Shown here: in pieces, positions 43,094-51,449 of the stretch | Layout of the letters: the number at the start of each line of letters is the position of its first letter | Numbering within the stretch: position 1 is the first letter of the stretch | Assembly (NCBI GenBank): GCA_018820315.1 | Contig: JAHJOQ010000147.1 | Coordinates: 1-55,149, forward strand | DNA from: Candidatus Zixiibacteriota bacterium | GTDB taxonomy: Bacteria > Zixibacteria > MSB-5A5 > JAABVY01 > JAHJOQ01 | DNA: 55,149 bases | Reading direction: 5' to 3' | Made by a program: the position numbers and the translations under genes | Notes under the pieces: model-generated | What the model was told of the DNA's origin: nothing | What the model saw: the letters and a program-made list of their open reading frames with translations, nothing else | Database searches by the model: none

Positions 43094-43633
43094 ATGAATA
43101 AATCAGTCCTTACCGCAGTGGCGGCATTCTTCGCTCTGCTCATTGTCCATGCATTTGCCTCGGTTCCCGAAGAAGGATCCGCAAACTCCGGCTTTAAACG
43201 CGTACTTTACACCGTCGAGCTCGACAAGAGCGTTCTCAACAAGCCTGCTCTTGCAATTGTCTGGCGGCAGTACGGCGAACTGAAGGTCAAGTGGAGAACC
43301 GAAATATTTCGTGAGAGATTCCCTGAAGCAGAATCGTATCACAGCACTTTCGAGGAAGAGTATGAATGCAGGAAGTTTCTGGCCGAGAAATGGGAAGAGC
43401 TGCAGAATACGCGCGCAAGTCACAAAGATGCTTATCTAGAGAATCTAGTCAAGGTGAAGAATTCGCGGTATTTCCGGGAGTATATCTACAGTTACTTCAA
43501 AAAGGGAAGCTGGAATATTGATAAGGATAAGCTGTACCTTGATGAGTTCAAGAAATGGCGGGAAATGAACATGAGCGGCCCCAAGAAAGAGACTCATGTG
43601 GAACTCAAGAAGATCGAATTGGCAGAGTGGTAA
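43094..43633 (+). CDS. Exported protein of unknown function
   Basis: This 179-residue protein has a signal peptide (1-22, AFA|S23). A charged, largely helical body rich in Lys, Glu, Tyr and Trp follows (RQYGELKVKWRTEIFRERF, EEYECRKFLAEKWEEL, YFREYIYSYFKKGSW). One Cys is present. CAGGAG lies 8 nt before ATG 43094; the longer frame from 42992 lacks a signal peptide at its start. No family was recognised. It stands alone between priA and the acyl-CoA dehydrogenase gene with about 150-200 nt on each side. Confidence 0.7.
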   Translation: MNKSVLTAVAAFFALLIVHAFASVPEEGSANSGFKRVLYTVELDKSVLNKPALAIVWRQYGELKVKWRTEIFRERFPEAESYHSTFEEEYECRKFLAEKWEELQNTRASHKDAYLENLVKVKNSRYFREYIYSYFKKGSWNIDKDKLYLDEFKKWREMNMSGPKKETHVELKKIELAEW

Positions 43634-43761
43634 CAGTCACTTCTCCTGATCTGTCACTGCAGGAATGAAGCTTCTCAATTGCGCTCAGGTGGCTGCTTTG
43701 TAGTCACTTGCCTGACAATTTGCTCATTGTATATCCACCACAGAATTTCCCAATATATCGC

Positions 43762-43789
43762 TTGCAAATTCGGAGCCTCCTTATATATT
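43762..43789 (+). promoter_or_regulatory. Candidate promoter of the hydroxyacyl-CoA dehydrogenase-ackA operon
   Basis: TTGCAA (43762-43767), 16 nt, TATATT (43784-43789). The predicted leader is about 45 nt. Confidence 0.5.
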
Positions 43790-43840
43790 CCCCGACGTAC
43801 GAAAAGTAGCTATAGGAACGCTAGCAAATGGTAATGGTAT

Positions 43841-44737
43841 ATGGCAGCTTTCAATAAAATCGCAGTGATAGGAGCCGGCTCTATGGGGCAGGGGATCTCG
43901 AGAGTGATCGCCGCCACCGGAACCGAAGTCATCCTTATCGATCGTGATCTCGATCTTGCCAAAAAGGGCATAGAGATGATCGCAGAGAGTCTTAATCGTG
44001 AGATCGAGCGCTGGGGCATAACTGAATCTGAGAAGAAGGCGATTCTTGCCAGGATTCAGCCGGTTGGAGACTTCAAACCCGTCAAGACTGTCAGGATGGT
44101 GATCGAGGCCATTCCTGAAAACCTGGAGGCGAAGCGATTGCTGTTCGCTCATCTTGATAACATCTGTCAACCGCAGACGATCATAGTGTCGAATACGTCC
44201 ACACTTTCAATCACCGAGTTGGCCGCAGCGACCAACCGTCCCGACAAAGTCATCGGTCTTCATTTCCTCAAGCCCGTGCATAGGGTGCCGTTGGTGGAGA
44301 TTGTGCGCGGACTGAAAACTTCTGACGAAACAGTCGAGGCTATCAAATCATTCGCAGGCCAGCTCAATAAAACGCCTGTGATGGTTTATGAGTATCCTGG
44401 TTTCATCACAACGCGAATCATCGTCCCGTTCCTCAACGAGGCGATGCATGTCCTGATGGAGGGCATAGCCTCTGCGAAAGACATCGACACTGCCATGAAA
44501 CTCGCGTTTGGCGTAGAGATGGGTCCGCTGCGGCTTGCGGATATGATCGGGCTCGATGAACTGATGCACTGGATGGAAAATCTGCTTCACGAATTGTCCG
44601 AGCATAAGTACAATCCCTGTCCGTTGCTTCGCAAGATGGTCCGAGCTGGACATCTCGGAGTTAAGTCGGGTCAGGGTTTTTATGCTTATGATTCAGAAGG
44701 CAACGTCGTAGAGCCTGCAGAGGGAATACGGGAATGA
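43841..44737 (+). CDS. hbd: 3-hydroxyacyl-CoA dehydrogenase (3-hydroxybutyryl-CoA dehydrogenase family)
   Basis: This NAD-dependent enzyme interconverts 3-hydroxyacyl-CoA and 3-ketoacyl-CoA. The 298 residues start with a Rossmann motif (VIGAGSMGQGIS). The catalytic region is IGLHFLKPVHRVPLVEIVRG, where most relatives have HFFNPVP; then YPGFITTRI and the end RKMVRAGHLGVKSGQGFYAY. It is a stand-alone dehydrogenase without the hydratase domain. No strong ribosome-binding site is seen. Its stop overlaps the acetate kinase ATG (ATGA), so the two are translationally coupled. It could serve fatty-acid breakdown or a butyrate-type fermentation. Confidence 0.88.
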   Translation: MAAFNKIAVIGAGSMGQGISRVIAATGTEVILIDRDLDLAKKGIEMIAESLNREIERWGITESEKKAILARIQPVGDFKPVKTVRMVIEAIPENLEAKRLLFAHLDNICQPQTIIVSNTSTLSITELAAATNRPDKVIGLHFLKPVHRVPLVEIVRGLKTSDETVEAIKSFAGQLNKTPVMVYEYPGFITTRIIVPFLNEAMHVLMEGIASAKDIDTAMKLAFGVEMGPLRLADMIGLDELMHWMENLLHELSEHKYNPCPLLRKMVRAGHLGVKSGQGFYAYDSEGNVVEPAEGIRE

Positions 44738-45954
44738 AAGTACTTGTCATAAACGCCGGATCGTCATCGGTCAAGTACCAGATGATTGACACCGAAACGG
44801 AGATATGTCTTGCGAAGGGTGATGTTTCCAGAATCGGCATGGCAGGCGCCGTCCTCACGCACAAGCCCCATGACCGTGATGCTGTGAAAATCTCGGGCGA
44901 GATACTCGATCATATCATGGCCATAGAGCATGTCATCAGCATGCTTCTTTCTCCGAATCACGGTGTTATCAAGGACAAATCTGAGATCGATGCGGTCGGC
45001 CATCGAGTAGTCCATGGCGGGGAGAGATTCACAGAGTCGACACTCATTGGCACTGAAGTCCTCGCCGAACTGCGAGATATGATAGACCTTGCTCCTCTTC
45101 ACAATCCGCACAACATCCGGGGCATCACGGCCTGTATGAAGATTCTCGAGCATGCTCCGCAAGTTGCCGTATTCGACACTGCATTGCATCACCAGATGCC
45201 CGACTACGCGTACATGTACGGGATACCGTACGTTCTATATACGAAGTATCAAATCCGACGCTATGGTTTCCACGGCATGTCTCATCGGTACGTCTCAGTG
45301 CGCGCAGCTAAGCTGATGGACCGGAAATACGAAGACCTGAAGATTATCACGATTCATCTCGGAAATGGCGCATCGATTGCAGCAATTGACGGAGGTATTT
45401 CCATTGATACGTCGATGGGATTGACTCCACTCGAAGGTCTTATGATGGGAACCCGATCAGGTGATATGGATCCGGCCATCATTCTGCGAATCATGAGCAC
45501 AGAAGAGCTCTCGCTCCACGAAGCAAACACGCTTCTGAACAAGCACTCTGGTCTCATGGGCGTCTCTGGACGCTCCTCCGATATGCGGGAGATCATAAGT
45601 GCCATGGATGAAGACAGAAAGCGCGCCAGGCTTGCTTTCGAGATGTACTGCTATCGAATCAAGAAATATATCGGCGCGTATATCGCCGCTATGAATGGCG
45701 CAGATGCAATCGTTTTTACTGCCGGCGTAGGAGAGAATTCGCCGCGCGTCAGAAGCGCAGTGCTGGCCGACATGGATTGGTTCGGAATCAAGATAGATGA
45801 AGAGAAAAACGCTGACGCTCTTGCGACGGAAAGCGATATATCGGCTGAGGACAGCGCGGTTAATATCTATGTGATCCCGACCAACGAGGAATTGGTTATT
45901 GCCAAGGACACTGACAGAGTAGTCCGGGAGCAGGCCGACAAAAATCCGACATGA
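44734..45954 (+). CDS. ackA: Acetate kinase
   Basis: AckA makes ATP and acetate from acetyl phosphate and ADP, or the reverse. The 406 residues show NAGSSSVKY, GHRVVHGGE, FDTALHHQMP, GFHGMSHRYV, HLGNGAS, MGTRSGDMDP and FTAGVGENSP, all family landmarks. No phosphotransacetylase gene lies in the window. It is coupled by a 4-nt overlap to the dehydrogenase gene, a pairing that suggests joint control of acyl-CoA oxidation and acetate output. A weak hairpin follows. Confidence 0.96.
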   Translation: MKVLVINAGSSSVKYQMIDTETEICLAKGDVSRIGMAGAVLTHKPHDRDAVKISGEILDHIMAIEHVISMLLSPNHGVIKDKSEIDAVGHRVVHGGERFTESTLIGTEVLAELRDMIDLAPLHNPHNIRGITACMKILEHAPQVAVFDTALHHQMPDYAYMYGIPYVLYTKYQIRRYGFHGMSHRYVSVRAAKLMDRKYEDLKIITIHLGNGASIAAIDGGISIDTSMGLTPLEGLMMGTRSGDMDPAIILRIMSTEELSLHEANTLLNKHSGLMGVSGRSSDMREIISAMDEDRKRARLAFEMYCYRIKKYIGAYIAAMNGADAIVFTAGVGENSPRVRSAVLADMDWFGIKIDEEKNADALATESDISAEDSAVNIYVIPTNEELVIAKDTDRVVREQADKNPT

Positions 45955-45966
45955 TCGTCGATTGGG

Positions 45967-45986
45967 AATCCCGATTTGCCGGGATT
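45967..45986 (+). terminator. Weak hairpin after ackA
   Basis: Seven-base arms (45967-45973 and 45980-45986) enclose a 6-nt loop and are followed by TGAC rather than a U-run, 13 nt after the ackA stop. It may slow or partly end transcription before nfnA. Confidence 0.35.
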
Positions 45987-46088
45987 TGACTGACGCTGGA
46001 TCATAGCTTGGATTCATGACTAAAATGACCGAGATTGTATTGAATTGGAAGCAAAGATCGAACAGAAATTATCCATCGGAGGCACGCA

Positions 46089-46940
46089 TTGAATGAGATA
46101 GTCTACAAGGAAGACCTCTATCCCAATATCACATTGTTCAGAATCAGCACGCCTGAACTCGTGAACAAGGCAGAAGCAGGGCAGTTCATTATCCTCCGTG
46201 CGTATGAAGACTCTGAGAGGATACCGATGTCGATCGGCGGGTTGGATCGGGAGAAAGGTCTTCTGACTATAGTCGTTATGGAGGTTGGCAAATCGTCGGC
46301 CGAGATAGTCCGAATGGAAGTCGGCGAGAAATTCCTCGATGTAGTCGGTCCTCTTGGGATTCCCACCCACATGGAAGATTTTGGTGGAACATGCATAGTG
46401 ATAGGCGGAGGGGTCGGCATTCCGCCGATTCTCCCTATCGCAAAGGCACTGAAAGACCACGGCAACAAAGTGATAGGGATAATCGGTGCCCGGACCGAGG
46501 ATCTGCTCATTTATGAGGCAGAACTTGGCGCGGTCTGCGATCAACTGGTCATCACTACCGATGACGGTTCGAAGGGTATACAGGGCTTTGTCACTCATGC
46601 GCTACAGAAGCTTATCGACGATGGCGAGCCGATCAAGTTCGTCATGTCTGTCGGTCCTGTTATTATGATGAAGAATATTGCACGGACGACTGAGCCGCAT
46701 GGTATCCCGACCTGGGTGTCACTTAACCCGATAATGGTCGATGGTACCGGAATGTGTGGCGGTTGTCGCGTTTCCATAGATGGCAAATCGAAGTTCGCAT
46801 GCGTTGACGGTCCTGATTTCGATGGTCACAAAGTAGATTTCGATGAGCTGATACAGAGACAAGCGATGTACAAGCCGCAGGAGAAAGTCGCGTATGACGA
46901 TTTTCTTCACAAGTGTAGGATTGGGTTAGGCAAGAAGTAA
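46089..46940 (+). CDS. nfnA: NfnA-type ferredoxin-NADP+ oxidoreductase subunit alpha (FNR-like)
   Basis: This 283-residue protein has an FAD-binding beta domain (GQFIILRAYEDSERIPMSI), an NAD-binding region (VIGGGVGIPPILPIAKAL) and a [2Fe-2S] site (GTGMCGGCRV, then FACVDGPDF). This is the small subunit of electron-bifurcating NfnAB (also named SudB or DHOD electron-transfer-like). The partner follows directly. NfnAB links NADH, NADPH and ferredoxin. The start is TTG 46089, with GGAGG 6 nt before it. If not bifurcating, it may act as a ferredoxin-NADP reductase or sulfide dehydrogenase. Confidence 0.85.
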   Translation: MNEIVYKEDLYPNITLFRISTPELVNKAEAGQFIILRAYEDSERIPMSIGGLDREKGLLTIVVMEVGKSSAEIVRMEVGEKFLDVVGPLGIPTHMEDFGGTCIVIGGGVGIPPILPIAKALKDHGNKVIGIIGARTEDLLIYEAELGAVCDQLVITTDDGSKGIQGFVTHALQKLIDDGEPIKFVMSVGPVIMMKNIARTTEPHGIPTWVSLNPIMVDGTGMCGGCRVSIDGKSKFACVDGPDFDGHKVDFDELIQRQAMYKPQEKVAYDDFLHKCRIGLGKK

Positions 46941-46980
46941 ACCGTCGATTCGAGATCGATATGGCTCCCTGGAGGTAACA

Positions 46981-48423
46981 ATGGCATCCAACGAACTCGA
47001 AGGGTTGATGCTTGGACAGATAGAGAAGAAGCTCAGGATGAAGATACCCCGGCAGCAGATGCCGGCGCAGGACCCAAAAGAGAGAATTCACAATTTCAAG
47101 GAAGTACCTAACGGATTTACCCCGGCGCTCGCTGTCAAAGAGGCACAGCGCTGTCTGCAGTGCAAGAAGGCCACATGCATGGATGGTTGTCCAGTCGACG
47201 TCGATATTCCCGGGTTTCTCCAGTTGATCACGGAAGGCAGATTCTCTGACGCGGCCAAGCAGATCAAGTTGACAAACTCACTTCCGGCTGTCTGCGGGCG
47301 TGTCTGTCCGCAGGAGGAGCAGTGTGAGATCACCTGTGTTCTTGCGAAGAAATTCACACCGGTGGCGATTGGTCACCTTGAGAGATTCGTCGCTGACTGG
47401 GAACGTGAGCACAACGAGACCGAAATCCCAGAAATTGCGCCACCGACCGGCAAGAGGATCGCGGTTGTCGGTTCCGGACCGGCTGGCTTGACAGTCGCCG
47501 GCGACCTGATCAAGCTCGGTCACGCTGTGACCGTATTTGAAGCGCTGCACAAAGAGGGGGGAGTGTTGGTGTACGGGATTCCTGAGTTCCGACTCCCCAA
47601 GGCGATTGTCAAGGCAGAGGTCGATTTTCTGGCCAGCATGGGTGTAGAATTCAAGTCTTCCTATGTTATAGGAAGAATCAAGGGCATTGATGAGCTGTTT
47701 GAAGAGGGGTATGATGCCGTCTTCATCGGCACCGGTGCCGGGTTGCCGAATTTCATGGGAGTCCCGGGGGAAAACCTGAACGGGATATACTCTGCGAACG
47801 AATATTTGACACGCAGTAACCTTATGAGAGCATTCGACTTCGAGTCCCACGGAACCCCGGTGATGGCGGGGAACAGTGTAGCTGTCCTCGGAGGCGGTAA
47901 CACGGCGATGGATTCTGTGCGCACAGGGCTCCGGTTCGGCGCTGAGCATGCTCGGATCATATACAGGCGCTCTCGCAAGGAGATGCCGGCCAGAGAAGAG
48001 GAAATTCACCACGCCGAGGAGGAGGGGATTGAGTTTCAGTTTCTGACAGCCCCGATTAGATTCCTCGGTGACGAGAATGGGTGGGTTAAGCAGATGGAGT
48101 GCATAAAGATGGAACTCGGCGAACCGGACTCCTCAGGCAGGCGCCGCCCCGTCCCTATCAAAGACTCCAATTATATGATAGATGTCGACACTGTGGTCAT
48201 TGCAATCGGAAATTCATCAAATCCCCTGATTCCACGCACTACTCCGGGACTTGAGACGAATAAGTGGGGCAACATAGTCGCTGATGATGAGACAGGCCTG
48301 ACCTCCCGCAAGGGCGTCTATGCCGGAGGAGACATTGTCACGGGCGGTGCGACGGTAATCCTTGCCGCTGGTGCAGGAAAGAAAGCGGCTCGTGCGATCG
48401 ATGATTATCTGAAGAACCTATGA
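46981..48423 (+). CDS. nfnB: NfnB/GltD-like NADPH oxidoreductase subunit
   Basis: This 480-residue flavoprotein has an N-terminal Cys-rich domain for two [4Fe-4S] clusters (RCLQCKKATCMDGCPV and CGRVCPQEEQCEITC). It then has two Rossmann folds (VVGSGPAGLTVAGDL for FAD, VLGGGNTAMDSVRTG for NADPH) and the closing GDIVTGGATVILAAGAGK. That is the layout of glutamate synthase small subunit-like proteins and of NfnB. The adjacent nfnA and the lack of a glutamate synthase large subunit favour NfnB. GGAGG lies 5 nt before the ATG. Confidence 0.88.
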   Translation: MASNELEGLMLGQIEKKLRMKIPRQQMPAQDPKERIHNFKEVPNGFTPALAVKEAQRCLQCKKATCMDGCPVDVDIPGFLQLITEGRFSDAAKQIKLTNSLPAVCGRVCPQEEQCEITCVLAKKFTPVAIGHLERFVADWEREHNETEIPEIAPPTGKRIAVVGSGPAGLTVAGDLIKLGHAVTVFEALHKEGGVLVYGIPEFRLPKAIVKAEVDFLASMGVEFKSSYVIGRIKGIDELFEEGYDAVFIGTGAGLPNFMGVPGENLNGIYSANEYLTRSNLMRAFDFESHGTPVMAGNSVAVLGGGNTAMDSVRTGLRFGAEHARIIYRRSRKEMPAREEEIHHAEEEGIEFQFLTAPIRFLGDENGWVKQMECIKMELGEPDSSGRRRPVPIKDSNYMIDVDTVVIAIGNSSNPLIPRTTPGLETNKWGNIVADDETGLTSRKGVYAGGDIVTGGATVILAAGAGKKAARAIDDYLKNL

Positions 48424-48576
48424 ACCTGAGAATTTGAATTTCATAGAGTATCACACCTGGGAGGTCTCGACAGATTAACCTCTGCCTGACACGAGCGGTC
48501 GGATCGTGTTCAGCGATCGAGTAGACGGCTGTGCCTCAGAATGCTCGACATGCTTGAGCCGCAGACCAATATTTGC

Positions 48577-48605
48577 TTGACATAACTTCACAGTCAGGTT
48601 AATAT
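48577..48605 (+). promoter_or_regulatory. Predicted promoter of the yceD-rpmF-fab cluster
   Basis: A perfect TTGACA (48577-48582), a 17-nt spacer and TAATAT (48600-48605). The -10 ends only 9 nt before the yceD ATG, so the leader would be about 0-3 nt. Confidence 0.7.
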
Positions 48606-48614
48606 CTAAACCTT

Positions 48615-49151
48615 ATGAGTGCTATTATATACCTTCGGCGGATGAAACCGGGAATTTCCCGCCACACATATGAATTGGATGAGTCCGAACTGAAGATCGA
48701 CTGGACCGATGTCGCTGGGGTCGACAGTTGCATAGTCGATGTCGAGATCGATGCTAACGCCGGGGAAGTCATTGTCCGGGGTCAGGTATCGACAGATCTG
48801 AAACTTGAATGCGCGAGGTGCCTGGAACCTTTTGATATGTCAACGGTTTTTCAACTGGCGCTCATAATTAAGTTAGCGCATGACGGCAAGTTGACCGGAC
48901 CTGAAAGTGAGTCCAGTGATGACTATTTCATAGTTCCGGACACTACGGAGGAATTCGACCTCGCACCTATAATCGCTGAGAGAGTCATTTTATCTCTCCC
49001 ACTGAAACCTTTGTGTAGCGATAGCTGCGAGGGACTCTGCCCCAACTGCGGGGTAAACAGGAACTTAGAGACTTGTGAATGTACAAACGAGACAGTTGAT
49101 GAGCGTCTTAGTGTGCTCGCCAAATTGAAGGAAACAGACGGAGGAAATTGA
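48615..49151 (+). CDS. yceD: DUF177/YceD family protein (23S rRNA accumulation)
   Basis: This 178-residue protein has the DUF177 core (VIVRGQVSTDLKLECARCLEPF) and the C-terminal Cys-rich stretch CSDSCEGLCPNCGVNRNLETC. YceD proteins lie before rpmF in most bacteria and are linked to 23S rRNA levels. No ribosome-binding site precedes ATG 48615, and a near-consensus promoter ends 9 nt upstream, so the mRNA may be leaderless. rpmF starts 1 nt after its stop. Confidence 0.92.
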   Translation: MSAIIYLRRMKPGISRHTYELDESELKIDWTDVAGVDSCIVDVEIDANAGEVIVRGQVSTDLKLECARCLEPFDMSTVFQLALIIKLAHDGKLTGPESESSDDYFIVPDTTEEFDLAPIIAERVILSLPLKPLCSDSCEGLCPNCGVNRNLETCECTNETVDERLSVLAKLKETDGGN

Positions 49152-49152
49152 T

Positions 49153-49338
49153 ATGGCGCTACCCAAAAGAAGGCACTCGCACAGTCGCGGCGCCAAGCGC
49201 AGAACGCATTGGAAACTCTCTGCACCGGCACTTTCGACCTGTTCCGAATGCGGAGAAACAAAAATGGCTCACCATATATGCTCCAACTGTGGGTATTATG
49301 GTGGCCGCGAAGCAATTTCACCCAAAAAGTCAGATTAA
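49153..49338 (+). CDS. rpmF: 50S ribosomal protein L32
   Basis: This 61-residue protein starts MALPKRRHSHSRGAKRRTHW and carries a zinc ribbon with CSEC and CSNC pairs, so it is the zinc-binding (C+) form. It lies 1 nt after yceD and before plsX, the standard order. GGAGG lies about 8 nt before the ATG. Confidence 0.96.
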   Translation: MALPKRRHSHSRGAKRRTHWKLSAPALSTCSECGETKMAHHICSNCGYYGGREAISPKKSD

Positions 49339-49359
49339 CTTCGTATCCTTTTAAGCAAT

Positions 49360-50400
49360 ATGTCCGTTAGAATCGCTGTCGACACAATGGGAGGTGACCT
49401 CGGGCCCCGCGAGATCATCAGTGGAGTGATGCAGTATCTGTCGAATCACGCCTCTGACGACACAGAAATTGTCTTGGTAGGCCGCCAGCATGAACTCGCC
49501 TCTCTGCTAGCTGATCTGAAACCTCAGAGCAGTAGGATTATGATCAAAAACGCGACTGATGTCATTACTATGGATTCACCCCCAACGGATGGGATCAGGA
49601 AGAAGGAGTCTTCGCTGGTGATATCTCACGGATTGCTGAAGCGGGGTGAAGTCGCTGCAGTGATATCAACAGGCAACACCGGCGCCGTAATGGCATCGGC
49701 GATCTTCAATCTAGGGCGACTTGATGGCGTGTCGCGACCTGCGATTGCCACGCTATTTCCTACGGCATCAGACAAGCCATGTCTGGTTCTCGATGTCGGC
49801 GCTAATTCTGATTGCAAGGTACACAACCTAATAGAATTCGCGCATATGGGCTCTATCTACTACAGCTATATGTACGACAACAAGAGCCCCAGACTTGCGC
49901 TTCTCTCCATTGGAGAGGAGAGGACTAAGGGCAATGACGTGACGATTGAGACACACCGCCAACTGACGGACAATTCTCTGAATTTCGTGGGCAATATCGA
50001 GGGGAGAGATGTTCTGAAGGGTCAGGCTGATGTTGTTGTGTGTGATGGTTTCGTCGGCAATATAATTCTGAAATTCGCGGAATCTATCAAGTCGTTCATA
50101 TTCGACAAGTTTAAGGCACAGGTTTCCGCGAATGTCTTTTCGAGAGCGGGTGCCGCGCTGATGGCGCCATTTCTCCGCAGGTTGAAGAAGACATTCGATT
50201 ACGCCGAATATGGTGGCGCACCGTTGCTCGGAATCAACGGGGTGACCATTATCTGTCATGGGGCTTCAAATGCACGCGCAGTTTCCAATGCTATCAAGAT
50301 GGCGAGGGAGATGGTCATTAGAAGGGTGAACGAACACATAGGTAAGGAACTGGCTGGTATGAAGAAGGCTGTGAGATTGAAGGGAAACGGTAGTGAATAG
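49360..50400 (+). CDS. plsX: Phosphate acyltransferase PlsX
   Basis: PlsX converts acyl-ACP to acyl phosphate for phospholipid synthesis. The 346 residues start VRIAVDTMGGDLGP and include ISTGNTGAVMASA, VLDVGANSDC, SIGEERTKGND and FVGNIEGRDV, all typical. The start has no clear ribosome-binding site, only 21 nt after rpmF. The fabH GTG lies within its last codons, giving an 8-nt overlap. Confidence 0.95.
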   Translation: MSVRIAVDTMGGDLGPREIISGVMQYLSNHASDDTEIVLVGRQHELASLLADLKPQSSRIMIKNATDVITMDSPPTDGIRKKESSLVISHGLLKRGEVAAVISTGNTGAVMASAIFNLGRLDGVSRPAIATLFPTASDKPCLVLDVGANSDCKVHNLIEFAHMGSIYYSYMYDNKSPRLALLSIGEERTKGNDVTIETHRQLTDNSLNFVGNIEGRDVLKGQADVVVCDGFVGNIILKFAESIKSFIFDKFKAQVSANVFSRAGAALMAPFLRRLKKTFDYAEYGGAPLLGINGVTIICHGASNARAVSNAIKMAREMVIRRVNEHIGKELAGMKKAVRLKGNGSE

Positions 50401-51385
50401 ACTAAAAGCTGTCATCACGGGGATTGGCTCCTATGCTCCTTCAAGGGTGATGACAAATGCCGACTTTGAGAAAATAGTCGATACATCTGATGAGTGGATT
50501 GTCAGCAGAACAGGCATCACCGAGCGACGCATCAAGGATGACGGTGTCGGTGTGTCGGATTTGGCGCTTGAGGCGAGCAAAGTCGCTCTGGATCGAGCGG
50601 GATTAACTGCACAGGACTTGGATCTGATCCTTTTTGGTACAGTTACTCCCGACTATCCGGTCCCGTCGGCAGCTTGCATTCTGCAGGAGAAGATGGGTGC
50701 CTTCCAGGCTCCGGCGATGGATATCGGTGCGGCCTGTGCGAGCTTCATATACGGACTAACAACTGCAGAGGCATATATCAAATCGGGCGCTTACAAGCGA
50801 ATCCTCGTGATCGGAGCGGAAGCTCTGTCGAGTATCACCAATTACAATGATCGCTCCACGTGTGTGCTTTTCGGAGATGGCGCCGGAGCGGTGATCGTGG
50901 AAGCTCGCAACGGAGGAAAGCCCGAAGGTATTCTCGGCAACTACCTGCAGACCGATGGCAGGTATGCGAAGGATTTGTGGATTCCAATGGGCGGCAGCGT
51001 GAATCCGATCAGAGAAAACAACGCCTCTGAAGATCGGATGTATATCGAGATGAACGGTAATGAGGTGTTTAAGATAGCAGTTCGCGCAATGTGCGCGGCA
51101 GCGAAAGAAGCGTGCGCACGATCGAATGTCGCTGTTGAAGATGTCGACCTGTTCATTCCTCATCAGGCCAACATCAGAATTATCAACGCGATGATCAAAC
51201 GACTCGGTGTCCCTGAAGAGAGGATTTTTGTAAACATCGAAAAATACGGCAATACATCCTCCGCCTCGGTTCCTCTCGCTCTCGATGAAGCATATTCGAC
51301 AGGCAGAATCAAGCCGGGGGACAAAGTCCTGATGGTTGCATTTGGCGGCGGCCTCACCTGGGGGGCGTCGCTGGTCGGTTTCTAA
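50393..51385 (+). CDS. fabH: 3-oxoacyl-ACP synthase III (FabH)
   Basis: FabH starts fatty-acid synthesis by condensing acetyl-CoA with malonyl-ACP. The 330 residues have the Cys-His-Asn triad at Cys115 (AACASF), His257 (PHQAN) and Asn287 (YGNTSS), with SRTGITERR near the N-terminus. The start is GTG 50393, which overlaps plsX by 8 nt and has AAGGGA upstream. Confidence 0.96.
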   Translation: MNRLKAVITGIGSYAPSRVMTNADFEKIVDTSDEWIVSRTGITERRIKDDGVGVSDLALEASKVALDRAGLTAQDLDLILFGTVTPDYPVPSAACILQEKMGAFQAPAMDIGAACASFIYGLTTAEAYIKSGAYKRILVIGAEALSSITNYNDRSTCVLFGDGAGAVIVEARNGGKPEGILGNYLQTDGRYAKDLWIPMGGSVNPIRENNASEDRMYIEMNGNEVFKIAVRAMCAAAKEACARSNVAVEDVDLFIPHQANIRIINAMIKRLGVPEERIFVNIEKYGNTSSASVPLALDEAYSTGRIKPGDKVLMVAFGGGLTWGASLVGF

Positions 51386-51449
51386 CTGACGAGGCGGACA
51401 CTTGCTCGATGGATCGCGCTAATTTTGGTATTGACAAAGGATTGATCAC

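Noticed and set aside
46020-46598. A 192-codon minus-strand open frame over nfnA
   Set aside because: Shadow of a gene with clear FAD, NAD and iron-sulfur motifs on the plus strand.
48424-48576. Possible small RNA or terminator after nfnB
   Set aside because: Only short stems with bulges (for example near 48490-48520) and no U-run were found; nothing definite is supported.
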